Counted from the first letter of the stretch, positions 40,696 through 49,232 are shown. The stretch: DNA of 64,000 bases from Acutalibacter sp. (GCA_020025775.1 JAHHRN010000006.1:62001-126000); one strand, 5' to 3'. The notes: generated by a model not told the origin, from the letters alone. Numbers and translations are program-made.

Positions 40696-41854
40696 TTTAC
40701 TTGCAAAGCTGTTTATCAAGGATTATCAAAATGTAGAAGACCCCAAGGTTCGCTCTGCTTACGGCGAACTTTCCGGCGGTGTCGGCATTGTTTGCAACTT
40801 CATATTAGCGGTTGCCAAATTTATTGTCGGTATACTTTCCGGCAGTGTGACCATTTCCGCCGATGCAGCAAACAACCTTTCCGATGCCGGTTCTTCCGTG
40901 ATTACGCTGGTCGGCTTTCGCCTTTCCAAGCGTCCGGCGGATAAAGACCACCCCTACGGACACGGCAGGCTGGAATATGTTACCGCGCTGATTGTGTCGT
41001 TTTTCATTCTTTTAATGGGCGTGGAGCTTCTGAAAAGCTCGATTGATAAAATCCGTAATCCCGAGCCGATTACCTTCAACGTTGCGGCGCTCGTTGTTTT
41101 GATTCTCTCTATCGCCGCCAAGCTTTGGCTCGCCTTTTTCAACAACAAAATCGGCAAAAGAATCAACTCCTCGGCAACGAAAGCCGCCGCAAGAGACAGC
41201 CTTTCCGATACAGCTGCAACAGCTGTTGCCCTGATTTCTTTAATTGTTGCCAAATTTACAAACGTCCCCGTGGACGGTTGGTTCAGTATCGTGGTTTCGC
41301 TCTTTATTTTCTGGGCAGGCTTCGGTGTGTTAAAGGAAACTATCGGTTTGCTACTCGGCAAACCTCCGGAGCAGGAATTTTTAGACCAAATCGAGGCAGA
41401 AATACTCTCCTACGACGGTGTTTTGGGTGTGCACGATTTAATTGTACATGACTACGGCCCCGGCAGAAGCTTTGCTTCCGCACACGCCGAAATGTCCTCT
41501 GACAGCGACATTATGCAAAGTCATGACACCATTGATTTGATTGAACGGGATTTGCAGAAAAAATACGGTCTGCTTATTTCCATTCATTTAGACCCCGTTG
41601 TGGTCGATAATGCCAAAATCAATGCCTTAAAGAGCCTCTGTCAAGACGTTATCTTCGAAATTGACAACCGTTTAACCTTGCACGATTTTCGTATGGTCGA
41701 AGGTCCAACCCACACGAATTTAATCTTTGATGTGGTCATCCCTGCCGGCTATCCTAAGTCTGACAAGGATTTAACAAGAGAAATCAACGAAAAATTGAGC
41801 AAAATAGACGAAAGATATTTCGCTGTAATCACTATCGACCATGCATTTCACTGA
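40688..41854 (+). CDS. Cation diffusion facilitator (CDF) metal exporter
   Basis: This 388-residue protein has six membrane helices (about residues 30-225) and a C-terminal metallochaperone-like domain. The transport-site motifs are N62-x3-D66 in helix 2 (ANNLSDAGSS) and D170-x3-D174 in helix 5 (RDSLSDTAAT). Zinc exporters have a histidine in one of these places; an N-D/D-D set is reported for manganese-type members, so Mn2+ is the best guess. HPYGHGRLEY is the conserved loop. It is translated with TetR through an eight-base overlap and a CGGAGG site inside the tetR end. Confidence 0.9.
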   Translation: MADLLAKLFIKDYQNVEDPKVRSAYGELSGGVGIVCNFILAVAKFIVGILSGSVTISADAANNLSDAGSSVITLVGFRLSKRPADKDHPYGHGRLEYVTALIVSFFILLMGVELLKSSIDKIRNPEPITFNVAALVVLILSIAAKLWLAFFNNKIGKRINSSATKAAARDSLSDTAATAVALISLIVAKFTNVPVDGWFSIVVSLFIFWAGFGVLKETIGLLLGKPPEQEFLDQIEAEILSYDGVLGVHDLIVHDYGPGRSFASAHAEMSSDSDIMQSHDTIDLIERDLQKKYGLLISIHLDPVVVDNAKINALKSLCQDVIFEIDNRLTLHDFRMVEGPTHTNLIFDVVIPAGYPKSDKDLTREINEKLSKIDERYFAVITIDHAFH

Positions 41855-41890
41855 TTTTTCGCGTTTTATCTTTTTCTCTCGCTTTTCCCC

Positions 41891-41918
41891 TTGCAAATGC
41901 TGTAAAAAATAGTAAAAT
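41891..41918 (+). promoter_or_regulatory. Promoter for PRPP synthase gene
   Basis: TTGCAA (41891-41896) and TAAAAT (41913-41918) are separated by 16 bases. Confidence 0.55.
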
Positions 41919-41981
41919 ATTATCGAAGTATAAAATAAGGATATTTGTGAAAATATTCATTCATTGACGGAGGAAGAAGTT

Positions 41982-43160
41982 ATGCCCGATTTTACACAAG
42001 AATTCACCAGCATTCCCTACGGTCCTTTGGGAATCATTCCGCTTCCCGGCTGCGAAGAACTCGCAGAAAAGATTGACAAGTACATCGTTCGCTGGCGTGC
42101 ACAGAAGCAGAGCGAGCACAAGAACAGCATCGCTTTTGCAGGTTATGAGCGTGAATCCTACATTATCGACACCAATTTCCCGAGATTCGGCACAGGTGAA
42201 GGTAAGGGTACTATTAACCAGACCGTTCGCGGCTATGATATTTACATTGTTGCAGATATGTTCAACTACGGCATCACCTACAACATCTACGGTAAAGAAG
42301 TTCCGATGAGCCCGGACGAGCATTACGCAAACTTAAAGCGTGCCATTTCCGCTGTAGGCGGCAAGGCAAGACGCATCACCGTTATCATGCCCATGCTTTA
42401 TGAAGGCAGACAGCATAAGCGTTCCAGCCGTGAATCTTTAGACTGCGCTATCGCACTTCAGGAGCTTTGCAACATGATGGGCGTAGACAACATCATCACC
42501 TTTGATGCACATGACCCCAGAGTTCAGAACGCTATTCCGCTTAAAGGTTTTGAAAATGTTCAGCCCGCCTACCAGATGATCAAGGCTCTCGTAAATCACG
42601 TAGACAACCTTCACTTCGACAGTGACCATATGATGGTCATCTCCCCCGACGAAGGCGGTATGGGTCGCTGCATCTACTATGCAACCGTTTTAGGTGTTGA
42701 GCTTGGTATGTTCTACAAGCGCCGCGACTACACCAGAATCGTAAACGGCAGAAATCCGATTTTACAGCATGAATTCTTAGGCTCTAACGTACAGGGCAAG
42801 GATGTTCTTATCGTAGACGATATGATTTCTTCCGGCGAATCCATGTTTGAAGTTGCTAAGAAGCTTAAAGAGCTCGGCGCTGCAAGAATCTTCATCTTCA
42901 CCGCATTCGGTCTCTTCTGCAACGGTCTTGCCGATTTCGACAAGCACTATGCAAACGGCGTTTTCGACAAGGTATTCACAACCAACCTTGTTTACAGAAC
43001 TCCCGAACTTCTTTCTCGTGAATGGTACTGTGAAGTAGATATGTCCAAGTACATCTCCTACATCATCGACACCTTAAATCACGACATGTCCGTCAGCGGT
43101 CTCTTAAATCCCGCAGACAGAATCAATAATCTCCTTCGTAAAAAGGGCTATAAAGAATAA
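41982..43160 (+). CDS. prs: Ribose-phosphate pyrophosphokinase
   Basis: This 392-residue enzyme makes PRPP from ribose 5-phosphate and ATP for nucleotide, histidine and tryptophan synthesis. It has the PRPP-loop motif VLIVDDMISSGESM, the ATP-binding region with MPMLYEGRQHKR, and FDAHDPRVQ. It is longer than the common 315-residue Prs and belongs to the longer group found in many Clostridia. ATG 41982 follows GGAGGAAG; an in-frame TTG at 41964 lacks a site. Codon use is strongly biased, fitting high expression. A terminator follows directly. Confidence 0.93.
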   Translation: MPDFTQEFTSIPYGPLGIIPLPGCEELAEKIDKYIVRWRAQKQSEHKNSIAFAGYERESYIIDTNFPRFGTGEGKGTINQTVRGYDIYIVADMFNYGITYNIYGKEVPMSPDEHYANLKRAISAVGGKARRITVIMPMLYEGRQHKRSSRESLDCAIALQELCNMMGVDNIITFDAHDPRVQNAIPLKGFENVQPAYQMIKALVNHVDNLHFDSDHMMVISPDEGGMGRCIYYATVLGVELGMFYKRRDYTRIVNGRNPILQHEFLGSNVQGKDVLIVDDMISSGESMFEVAKKLKELGAARIFIFTAFGLFCNGLADFDKHYANGVFDKVFTTNLVYRTPELLSREWYCEVDMSKYISYIIDTLNHDMSVSGLLNPADRINNLLRKKGYKE

Positions 43161-43179
43161 TCTTTAGAAAAACATAAGA

Positions 43180-43213
43180 AAAGAGCGATACCGTTTCGGT
43201 ACCGCTCTTTTTT
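43180..43213 (+). terminator. prs terminator
   Basis: AAAGAGCGATACCG (43180-43193) pairs with CGGTACCGCTCTTT (43197-43210) with one mismatch around TTT, followed by Ts. The A-run on the left may also serve the minus-strand gene that ends at 43229. Confidence 0.85.
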
Positions 43214-43228
43214 ATATAAAAATTTTCG

Positions 43229-43570
43229 TTAATCAAAAATCACCGATTTTTTCTTACCGTTTTTGCCTATCGGGTATTCCCGGATGCGCACTACAAATTC
43301 CAGATTGACAATCTCATTGGTTTTACCGCTTTCGATGCGCAGTGCATTTCCACTGACTTCTTGAATCACACCGGAAATCTGCGCATTGTTGGCTGTATAC
43401 ACAATACATTCTTTTCCAATAAAGCGTTTAGCAAGTTCGAACATTTCGGGCTTCCTTCCTTTCTTTTTCCTCTTTTGGGTGAGGAGCACGGTAAGCTGTG
43501 TGGCCCTTTTCTGTTCTAAAAAAATAATCATAAAAAGAACAAAAACAGCTGCAAAGGTTGATGTTGTCAA
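43229..43570 (-). CDS. Small membrane-anchored Sm-like domain protein (DUF6897-like)
   Basis: I choose TTG 43570 (TTSTFAAVFVLFM), with GGGAGGTG five bases upstream, giving 113 residues. A membrane helix lies at about residues 4-20, followed by a basic linker (QKRKKKGRK). The C-terminal domain is an Sm-like barrel of about 60 residues (FIGKECIVYTANNAQISGVIQEV...). Such domains are often small unknown proteins in Clostridia; RNA or protein binding is possible. A longer frame to 43672 has no clear start and overlaps queH. It lies downstream of queH with a 68-base gap. Confidence 0.72.
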   Translation of the reverse strand: MTTSTFAAVFVLFMIIFLEQKRATQLTVLLTQKRKKKGRKPEMFELAKRFIGKECIVYTANNAQISGVIQEVSGNALRIESGKTNEIVNLEFVVRIREYPIGKNGKKKSVIFD

Positions 43571-43638
43571 AAGCGCACCTCCCAAGCCGATGAATTTATG
43601 CACAGTATAGCATGAAAGCCTTTCCGTGTCTATAAAAA

Positions 43639-44253
43639 TCAGTCCTCGTACATAGAAAATTTGCAACCGCAATAATCCTGCCGATATAAACCGTATTCAT
43701 GGGACAGAGCAATGGATTTTTTGTAGCCCTCTTTCTTTTTAAAATCCGAATAAAGATAGGGCACACCGTATTTTTTGGATAATGCACCGCCGATTTCGTT
43801 CAGTGCCTGCGCATTTTTATAAGGGCTGACGGAAAGCGTTGTCGTGAAATAATCTGCGCCGATTTCCTTGGCTTTTTTCGCCGCGCCCTCTAAACGTACC
43901 CGATAGCAAACCATGCAGCGTTTGCCGCCCTCGGGTTCTTCTTCCAAGCCTTTGACTGCTTCAAAAAATTCCTCGGGATGATAGGGTGCGTCTAAAATGT
44001 GCACCTCATTTTCGAAGCCGTCCCCTTTCAAGAGCGGCCCGAACTGCGCCAGACGTTTTTCATATTCCTCCGGCGGGTAGGTGTTGGGATTATAGTTATA
44101 TAAATATACGTCGAAAGAGCGGGTCACCACCTCTAAAACCGCACTGCTGCACGGTGCACAGCAACACTGCAAAAGCAATTTTGGCTTCGTGCCTGCCGGA
44201 ATGCTTTTCACGATTTCTTCCATTTTCAGCTGATAATTGACCTTCTGCGCCAC
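43639..44253 (-). CDS. queH: Epoxyqueuosine reductase QueH
   Basis: This 204-residue protein belongs to the QueH (DUF208) family that performs the final step of queuosine synthesis in tRNA, replacing QueG in many anaerobes. Conserved cysteines are C30-C31-C32 and C35 in LLQCCCAPCSS, then GKRCMVCYRVR and the C-terminal YCGCKFS; they bind an iron-sulfur cluster and a metal. The start is GTG 44253 with AGGAGG eight bases before it. Its promoter (TTGACA/TACCAT) faces the SDR gene promoter. No other queuosine gene is nearby. Confidence 0.9.
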   Translation of the reverse strand: MAQKVNYQLKMEEIVKSIPAGTKPKLLLQCCCAPCSSAVLEVVTRSFDVYLYNYNPNTYPPEEYEKRLAQFGPLLKGDGFENEVHILDAPYHPEEFFEAVKGLEEEPEGGKRCMVCYRVRLEGAAKKAKEIGADYFTTTLSVSPYKNAQALNEIGGALSKKYGVPYLYSDFKKKEGYKKSIALSHEYGLYRQDYCGCKFSMYED

Positions 44254-44289
44254 GGTGGTTTTCCTCCTGTTTTCGCTGGATTCTTTATA

Positions 44290-44318
44290 ATGGTACAGTT
44301 CTCTTTCCGCCTTGTCAA
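44290..44318 (-). promoter_or_regulatory. queH promoter
   Basis: On the minus strand TTGACA (44318-44313) and TACCAT (44295-44290) are separated by 17 bases. Confidence 0.6.
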
Positions 44319-44412
44319 GCAGTTTTGCTCCACAAGCCTCATTTCTGCACTTATTTGACTATTTTTGTCTATTTTCTTCTGCATTTTTTGTCTTTTCTTC
44401 TCAATTTTCCGG

Positions 44413-44441
44413 TTGAAATTTTTGGAAAGCTATGCTATAAT
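44413..44441 (+). promoter_or_regulatory. SDR gene promoter
   Basis: TTGAAA (44413-44418) and TATAAT (44436-44441) are separated by 17 bases; a strong promoter. Confidence 0.8.
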
Positions 44442-44464
44442 TTAACGTGAACAGTAGCGAAATT

Positions 44465-44496
44465 ACGGCATATCTTCGCAGGATGCCGTGTTTTTC
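44465..44496 (+). terminator. Leader hairpin of the SDR gene (possible attenuator)
   Basis: ACGGCAT (44465-44471) pairs perfectly with ATGCCGT (44483-44489), followed by GTTTTTC. It lies in the leader between promoter and start codon, so it may attenuate transcription. A ten-base palindrome GTAAATTTAC (44508-44517) sits immediately before the ribosome site. Confidence 0.4.
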
Positions 44497-44529
44497 TACG
44501 CTCACATGTAAATTTACGGAGGTAGATGT

Positions 44530-45549
44530 ATGAAAGTATTTATGATTGGCGGTACAGGCCTTCTTGGCTGTGAAGCTGCTAGAATCCTCATTGAAAGAGG
44601 TCATGAAGTTAAGAGCGTTGCTCTTCCGCCCCTTCCGGAAGGTGCTCCCATCCCGAAAGAAATGGATATCGTTTTTGGTGATATCAATAAGAGATCTGAT
44701 GAAGAAATCAAAGAAATGCTTGCAGGCTGCGACTGCTTCATCTTTGCTGCTGGTGTTGACGAAAGAGTTGAATTCCCGGCTCCCGTTTACGACGCTTACT
44801 ACAAGTTCAATATCGCTCCTCTCGAGCGTATGCTTCCCCTTTGCAAAGAAGCTGGCATAAAGCGTGCAGTTGTTCTTGGTTCTTACTTCAGCTGGATTGC
44901 AAAAGATCGCAAGGACATGCCGATTTGCGAGCGCAACCCCTACATCAGAAGCAGAATCGACCAGGAAAAGGTTTGCGAAAAGTATGCTGACGACAACTTC
45001 GATGTTTCCGTTTTGGAACTCCCCTACATCTTCGGCACACAGCCCGGCAGACGTCCTGTTTGGGTTATCCTTATCGAGCAGATCGCATTCATGGACAAGT
45101 GGCCCTTCACCATGTATCCGAAGGGTGGTACTGCAATGCTTACCGCTCGTCAGGTTGGCGAAGCTATTGCCGGTGCTGCTGAAAAGAAAGTTGGCGGCTT
45201 TAAGGCTTGGAGAATTGGTATGTACAACATGACTTGGAACGAATTCCTTGGCATTGTTTACGAAGCACGCGGCATGAAGGGTAGAAAAATCCTCGGCGTT
45301 GCACCTTGGATGATGAAAATGGGTATGAAGAAGGCTGTTAAGGACTACGCTGAGCGTGGTATTGACGGCGGTATCGATCCGATGTATCTTCCTTACCTCA
45401 TGGATATTAACATCTTTACCTCCGACAGCGACTGCCGTGAGCTCGGTGTTACCGACGACGACATCCGTATGGCTATCTTCGACTCCATCAAGGTTAGTGA
45501 AGATGCTTACAACGGCAAGGTTAAGCTTCTTGAAATGAAGAGCGAATAA
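44530..45549 (+). CDS. NAD(P)-dependent epimerase/dehydratase-like extended SDR
   Basis: The 339-residue protein begins MKVFMIGGTGLLGCEAAR, the NAD(P)-binding Rossmann motif GGxGxxG of extended short-chain dehydrogenases/epimerases. The classical YxxxK catalytic pair is not clear where expected: the region after GSYFSWIAKD is unusual. Activity may therefore differ from sugar epimerases, or the protein may be a redox-sensing or NAD-binding member. Codons ending in T (GTT, GCT) are far more frequent than in its neighbours, indicating strong expression or a different origin. The gene is alone between its promoter and terminator. A CGGAGG site precedes ATG 44530. Confidence 0.83.
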   Translation: MKVFMIGGTGLLGCEAARILIERGHEVKSVALPPLPEGAPIPKEMDIVFGDINKRSDEEIKEMLAGCDCFIFAAGVDERVEFPAPVYDAYYKFNIAPLERMLPLCKEAGIKRAVVLGSYFSWIAKDRKDMPICERNPYIRSRIDQEKVCEKYADDNFDVSVLELPYIFGTQPGRRPVWVILIEQIAFMDKWPFTMYPKGGTAMLTARQVGEAIAGAAEKKVGGFKAWRIGMYNMTWNEFLGIVYEARGMKGRKILGVAPWMMKMGMKKAVKDYAERGIDGGIDPMYLPYLMDINIFTSDSDCRELGVTDDDIRMAIFDSIKVSEDAYNGKVKLLEMKSE

Positions 45550-45584
45550 TTCATTTATTCCATTTTCATTGAAACGAACATAAG

Positions 45585-45618
45585 AAAAGCGATGATACTT
45601 TTGTATCATCGCTTTTTT
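45585..45618 (+). terminator. SDR gene terminator
   Basis: AAAAGCGATGATAC (45585-45598) pairs perfectly with GTATCATCGCTTTT (45603-45616), with a T-run. Confidence 0.92.
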
Positions 45619-45652
45619 ATTTGTCTGTAGCTGTTACATGGAACAAGCTAAA

Positions 45653-45688
45653 AAAAGACCGAAAGGCTTTTCGCTTTTCGGTCTTTTA
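45653..45688 (-). terminator. Terminator of the amino acid ABC operon
   Basis: AAAAGACCGAAA pairs with TTTTCGGTCTTTT around GGCTTTTCGC (45653-45687); an A-rich left side gives minus-strand Us. Confidence 0.82.
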
Positions 45689-45724
45689 AACATGGTGTCA
45701 GATGATAGCTGGCACGTTTTCGCC

Positions 45725-46522
45725 TTACGCATGCAGCATGGCGTTTAAGAAATCTTTAAGTCTTTGGGTCTGCGGATTGGTAAAGAGCTCTTCGGGGTCA
45801 CCCTTTTCGGCAATAACGCCGTTATCCATGAACACGACCTCGTCGGAAACTTCTCTGGCAAAGCCCATTTCGTGGGTAACGATGAGCATCGTTCTGCCCT
45901 CGTCTGCAAGACCTTGGATAACGTTTAAAACTTCGCCCGTGATTTCGGGGTCAAGTGCAGAGGTTGGCTCGTCAAAGCAGAGTACCTGCGGAGAGAGCAT
46001 CAAGGCTCTGGCAATGGCTACACGCTGTTGCTGACCGCCGGAAAGCTCAAAGGGATAGTTGCCCATTTTATCCTTTAAGCCAACGCTTTTCAGAATCTCT
46101 TTTGCTTCTACTTCGATTTGTGCAAGCGCATCTTTCAGCTCTGCACGAGAAGCTTTTTTCTTTTTCATATCCTCTTTGACCAGCAATTCCTTTGCGAGCG
46201 TTACGTTGCGAAGCACGGTGTACTGCGGAAAAAGATTAAAGTTTTGGAAAACAAGTCCTGTGGAAAGCTGATTGAGTCTTTTTTCCTCGGGGCTTAATTT
46301 TTCTTTGCGGTCGCCGTCATAAATTACACGGTCACCCACAGTGATTTTGCCGCTGTCAGCGATTTCAAGGCCGGTAATGCAGCGCAAAAGTGTCGTCTTA
46401 CCGCTGCCGGAAGAGCCGATAATGGAAATAACCTTCCCCTGCTCCAGTTCGAAATCAATACCTTTTAAAACCTTGTTTTTGCCAAAGCTTTTGCATATAT
46501 TTTTTACTTCTAATACTGCCAT
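45725..46522 (-). CDS. Polar amino acid ABC transporter ATP-binding protein
   Basis: This 265-residue ABC ATPase has Walker A GSSGSGKTT, the Q-loop, the LSGGQQQR signature, Walker B VLCFDEPTSALDPE and the H-loop VTHEMGFA. The sequence matches the GlnQ/ArtP group that powers uptake of polar amino acids. The insertion near VKEDMKKKKASRAEL is a somewhat longer linker than usual. It lies 4 bases after the permease, so the three transporter genes form one operon. Substrate identity is not given by the sequence. Confidence 0.93.
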   Translation of the reverse strand: MAVLEVKNICKSFGKNKVLKGIDFELEQGKVISIIGSSGSGKTTLLRCITGLEIADSGKITVGDRVIYDGDRKEKLSPEEKRLNQLSTGLVFQNFNLFPQYTVLRNVTLAKELLVKEDMKKKKASRAELKDALAQIEVEAKEILKSVGLKDKMGNYPFELSGGQQQRVAIARALMLSPQVLCFDEPTSALDPEITGEVLNVIQGLADEGRTMLIVTHEMGFAREVSDEVVFMDNGVIAEKGDPEELFTNPQTQRLKDFLNAMLHA

Positions 46523-46526
46523 TTTC

Positions 46527-47222
46527 TTATCCTCTGAAATAGTCTAATTTCTTTTCAATATAGCCGAATAAAAGGGTTAAAAGTCCGTTGAAGATGAGAT
46601 AGAACACACCGGTGTAGAAGAGCGGCCACAAAAGACCGTCGGACTTAATGAACGCCTGTCCTGCCCAAATGATTTCGTAAACCGAAATAATTCTTGCCAA
46701 AGAGGTATCTTTTACAAGGGTAATAATTTCATTGCTCATCGGCGGGATGATGCGTTTGATAACCTGTAAGAGGACGATTTTAAAGAACACCTGTGTTTTG
46801 GTCATGCCGAGCACTTGTCCGGCTTCATACTGTCCTTTCGGAATAGCTTCGATACCGCCGCGATAGATTTCGGAGAAATAGCAGGCATAGTTGATTACGA
46901 AGGCCACCATGACAGCTACAAAACGGTCAAAGGAACGCCAGGTTGCAAGCCAAAGGATGAAACCGTTGTCGGAATGGAGGGATTCCGCCCAAGTTCCTAT
47001 AAGACCCGGACCATAGAAAATCACGATAAGTTGGAGCATCAAAGGCGTACCTCTGACAACCCAAATCAAGGCTTTTGTGAGCCATTTAATCGGAGAAACG
47101 CGGCTCATAGAGCCAAAGCTTAAAAGCAATCCCAACGGGAGTGCAAACAGGAGGGTTAAAACAAAAATTTCGAGTGTTTTACCGAAGCCCTGTAAAAGAC
47201 TTAATGTAACTGTCCAAAACAT
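46527..47222 (-). CDS. Amino acid ABC transporter permease
   Basis: The 231-residue membrane protein has about five helices and the conserved EAA loop (AIPKGQYEAGQVLGMTKTQVF, with following helix) that contacts the ATPase. It belongs to the HisMQ/GlnP family. It follows the solute-binding protein gene after an 85-base gap that contains a hairpin, and precedes the ATPase gene. Together they import a polar or other amino acid. Confidence 0.93.
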   Translation of the reverse strand: MFWTVTLSLLQGFGKTLEIFVLTLLFALPLGLLLSFGSMSRVSPIKWLTKALIWVVRGTPLMLQLIVIFYGPGLIGTWAESLHSDNGFILWLATWRSFDRFVAVMVAFVINYACYFSEIYRGGIEAIPKGQYEAGQVLGMTKTQVFFKIVLLQVIKRIIPPMSNEIITLVKDTSLARIISVYEIIWAGQAFIKSDGLLWPLFYTGVFYLIFNGLLTLLFGYIEKKLDYFRG

Positions 47223-47253
47223 AAACTAAATTGCCTTTCTTTTTTCACACGAA

Positions 47254-47286
47254 AGCGGCAGGGCGCAATTTTTTCGTCCTGCCACT
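47254..47286 (-). other. Hairpin between binding protein and permease genes
   Basis: AGCGGCAGG (47254-47262) pairs with CCTGCCACT (47278-47286) with one wobble and no U-run. Hairpins in this place often stabilise the upstream mRNA so that more binding protein than permease is made. Confidence 0.5.
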
Positions 47287-47306
47287 CTCCTTTTTTAATT
47301 ATACAC

Positions 47307-48107
47307 TTATTTTACCAACACAACGTTATATTTTTCTGCAAGCTTTTCGAGAGTACCGTCAGCCTTGAGTTCTTCGGTGATTCGGTCGATTTCTGCAGGT
47401 AAATCAGAGCCCTTTCTGCAAGCGACACCGAATTCTTCCTGAGAAAGCTCTAAAGCAATCGCAAAGTTTTCGTAGCTCTTGCCTTCACCGGTTACTGCAT
47501 TTGCCATGGTAAGGTCGATAATGCAGGCATCTGCTGTACCGCTCTTTACTTCCAAAAGGGTTGCTGCCTGATCTTCAACGGCGATTACATTTTCAAGGCC
47601 GTTATCTGCTGCAGCAGCCTGACCTGCAGAGCCATCTTCTACAGCGAACTTAAGGTCTTTCATGCTTTCGGCTGTCTTGTACTGCTCTACCTTATCCTTA
47701 GCCATTACAACAACCTGTGCATTTCTGGCATATGCTTTGGTAAGGCTTGCGTTGAGCTTTGCGGTCTCATCAATGGTAAGGCCGTTCCAAGCGCAGTCAA
47801 AGGTCTTGGCTTTGATTTCGTTGTACTTTTCGCCCCAGTTTGCTGCTACAACAAATTCCGGTTTAACACCGAGCTTTGCGCAAACAGCTTCTGCATATTC
47901 TGTATCGAAGCCGATCCACTTGTTGTTTTCATCTTTGTAGTTCATCGGTTCATAATCGGTAATACCGATAATCAAGGTACCTTTTTCTTTGATGTATTCG
48001 AGGTCACTCTTGGGTGCTTCTTTTTTGCCGCAGGCCGCAAAACTGCAAACCAGCAAAACTGCCGCTAAAACTACACCTGCAATGCCCATGATTTTGTTCT
48101 TTTTCAT
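47307..48107 (-). CDS. Amino acid ABC transporter substrate-binding lipoprotein
   Basis: This 266-residue protein has a lipoprotein signal peptide (MKKNKIMGIA..., with the modified cysteine C26 in FAACG) and a family 3 solute-binding fold (ITDYEPMNYKDENNKWIGFDTEYAEAV, then YAEAV, NGLTID). It would collect an amino acid outside the membrane and deliver it to the permease. The start ATG 48107 has GGAGGG; an in-frame ATG at 48191 would disrupt the signal peptide. A strong promoter with a palindrome lies upstream. Confidence 0.93.
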   Translation of the reverse strand: MKKNKIMGIAGVVLAAVLLVCSFAACGKKEAPKSDLEYIKEKGTLIIGITDYEPMNYKDENNKWIGFDTEYAEAVCAKLGVKPEFVVAANWGEKYNEIKAKTFDCAWNGLTIDETAKLNASLTKAYARNAQVVVMAKDKVEQYKTAESMKDLKFAVEDGSAGQAAAADNGLENVIAVEDQAATLLEVKSGTADACIIDLTMANAVTGEGKSYENFAIALELSQEEFGVACRKGSDLPAEIDRITEELKADGTLEKLAEKYNVVLVK

Positions 48108-48151
48108 ATTCTTTCCCTCCGCGTTTATTTTAGTGTGGTAAAGTGGTAATG

Positions 48152-48167
48152 TGCTATTATAATAGCA
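48152..48167. promoter_or_regulatory. Perfect palindrome over the ABC operon -10 region
   Basis: TGCTATTATAATAGCA is a perfect 16-base palindrome that overlaps the -10 box. Three TGGTAA copies at 48136, 48144 and 48168 lie at multiples of eight bases from each other. Both suggest a dimeric regulator. Confidence 0.5.
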
Positions 48168-48187
48168 TGGTAAATCGCTAATGTCAA
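48159..48187 (-). promoter_or_regulatory. Amino acid ABC operon promoter
   Basis: On the minus strand TTGACA (48187-48182) and TATTAT (48164-48159) are separated by 17 bases. Confidence 0.8.
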
Positions 48188-48286
48188 GCACTTTTTTTAA
48201 TTCTTTTTTGACTTTTGAGAGAAAGTGTTACTTTTTGTCAGAAATGTACGCTATATAAGGCTTCGTGGGGCTTTTGTTGTTGGAAA

Positions 48287-49045
48287 TCACGCTTTATTTT
48301 TGAGTTTTACGGCAGAGACTTCCTTGCGATTTTCTAAAAGCTCCGTGACTGTTACGAGCTGAAAGCCACGTTTATGCAGCTCCGGAACGAGAATTTCCAC
48401 CGCTTCGGCGGTTGGCACGAAGAGGTCATGCATCAAAATAATGTCGCCGTCTTTCACGTTTCGGAGTACCTTCTGCACGGTCTTTTGCGCATTTTGGTGA
48501 CTCCAATCCATAGTATCCACCGACCAAAAAACAATCGGGCGTTCCTCCAAGCACAATAAATTTTCACTGTAAGCACCGCCGGGCGGACGCACTAAGGTCG
48601 GATTTTGTCCGGTCACGGCACGAATGGCGTCATCCCCCTTTTGCAGTTGCTCCTGCACTTCACCGTCGGAAAGCCCACGTAAGGAAACATGAGCGTAGGT
48701 GTGATTGCCGATTTCTGAGCCGCTGTTTTGAATTTTCAAAAGCGTTTCTTCGCGTCCCTTAACGCGATCCCCTACCACAAAAAAGGTAGCTCTACCGTGC
48801 ACCTTGTCGAGCGCTTCTAAAATACGGCAGGTCGAAGGCGCATAAGGGCCGTCATCGAAGGTTAAAGCAATCATCGGCTTTTTCGGGTCAATCGGCGTAA
48901 CCGGTGCGGCACTGCTGGTTGCATCCCGAAAGAAATGCAGACTGCTGTCCATAAAGAACAGACTGTAAAGCAGAAAAACAAGACCAATCAGCACAAGACT
49001 CAGCCCAAACACCATAGTCCTATGCTGTTTCAATTTGATTACCAT
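48287..49045 (-). CDS. Polysaccharide deacetylase (CE4, membrane-anchored)
   Basis: The 252-residue protein has an N-terminal membrane anchor (about residues 11-32) and a NodB-homology domain. TFDDGP (62-67) carries D64 and D65, GNHTYAH gives the metal ligands H115 and H119, followed by RPPGG and the C-terminal HD-type motif DTMDW. CE4 enzymes remove acetyl from peptidoglycan GlcNAc/MurNAc or other amino sugars on the outer face of the membrane. ATG 49045 follows GGGAG. It is the only gene of its unit that I can see. Confidence 0.91.
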   Translation of the reverse strand: MVIKLKQHRTMVFGLSLVLIGLVFLLYSLFFMDSSLHFFRDATSSAAPVTPIDPKKPMIALTFDDGPYAPSTCRILEALDKVHGRATFFVVGDRVKGREETLLKIQNSGSEIGNHTYAHVSLRGLSDGEVQEQLQKGDDAIRAVTGQNPTLVRPPGGAYSENLLCLEERPIVFWSVDTMDWSHQNAQKTVQKVLRNVKDGDIILMHDLFVPTAEAVEILVPELHKRGFQLVTVTELLENRKEVSAVKLKNKA

Positions 49046-49186
49046 AGCTCTCCCTCTTTAACACATTGGTTCTACAGTATATGCCGAAAGCTTTTACTTC
49101 ATGCCCTCGCCGATTTCTATACTATTATATAGGCCGCTTATTTCAAAAATTTTCGCACTTTTTCGACCTGTTTTCGGCAAGAGCGG

Positions 49187-49215
49187 TTGAAAGCTTTTTT
49201 AAAGTATGCTACACT
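49187..49215 (+). promoter_or_regulatory. FRG gene promoter
   Basis: TTGAAA (49187-49192) and TACACT (49210-49215) are separated by 17 bases. The start near 49222 would give a leader of only about 11 bases before TTG 49233. Confidence 0.55.
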
Positions 49216-49232
49216 AATTTCGGTGATGTACA

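Noticed and set aside
44401..45609. A 402-codon open frame antisense to the SDR gene
   Set aside because: It has no ribosome site, covers the SDR gene in the mirror frame, and its open length follows from the SDR gene's biased codon use. The encoded sequence shows no recognisable domain.
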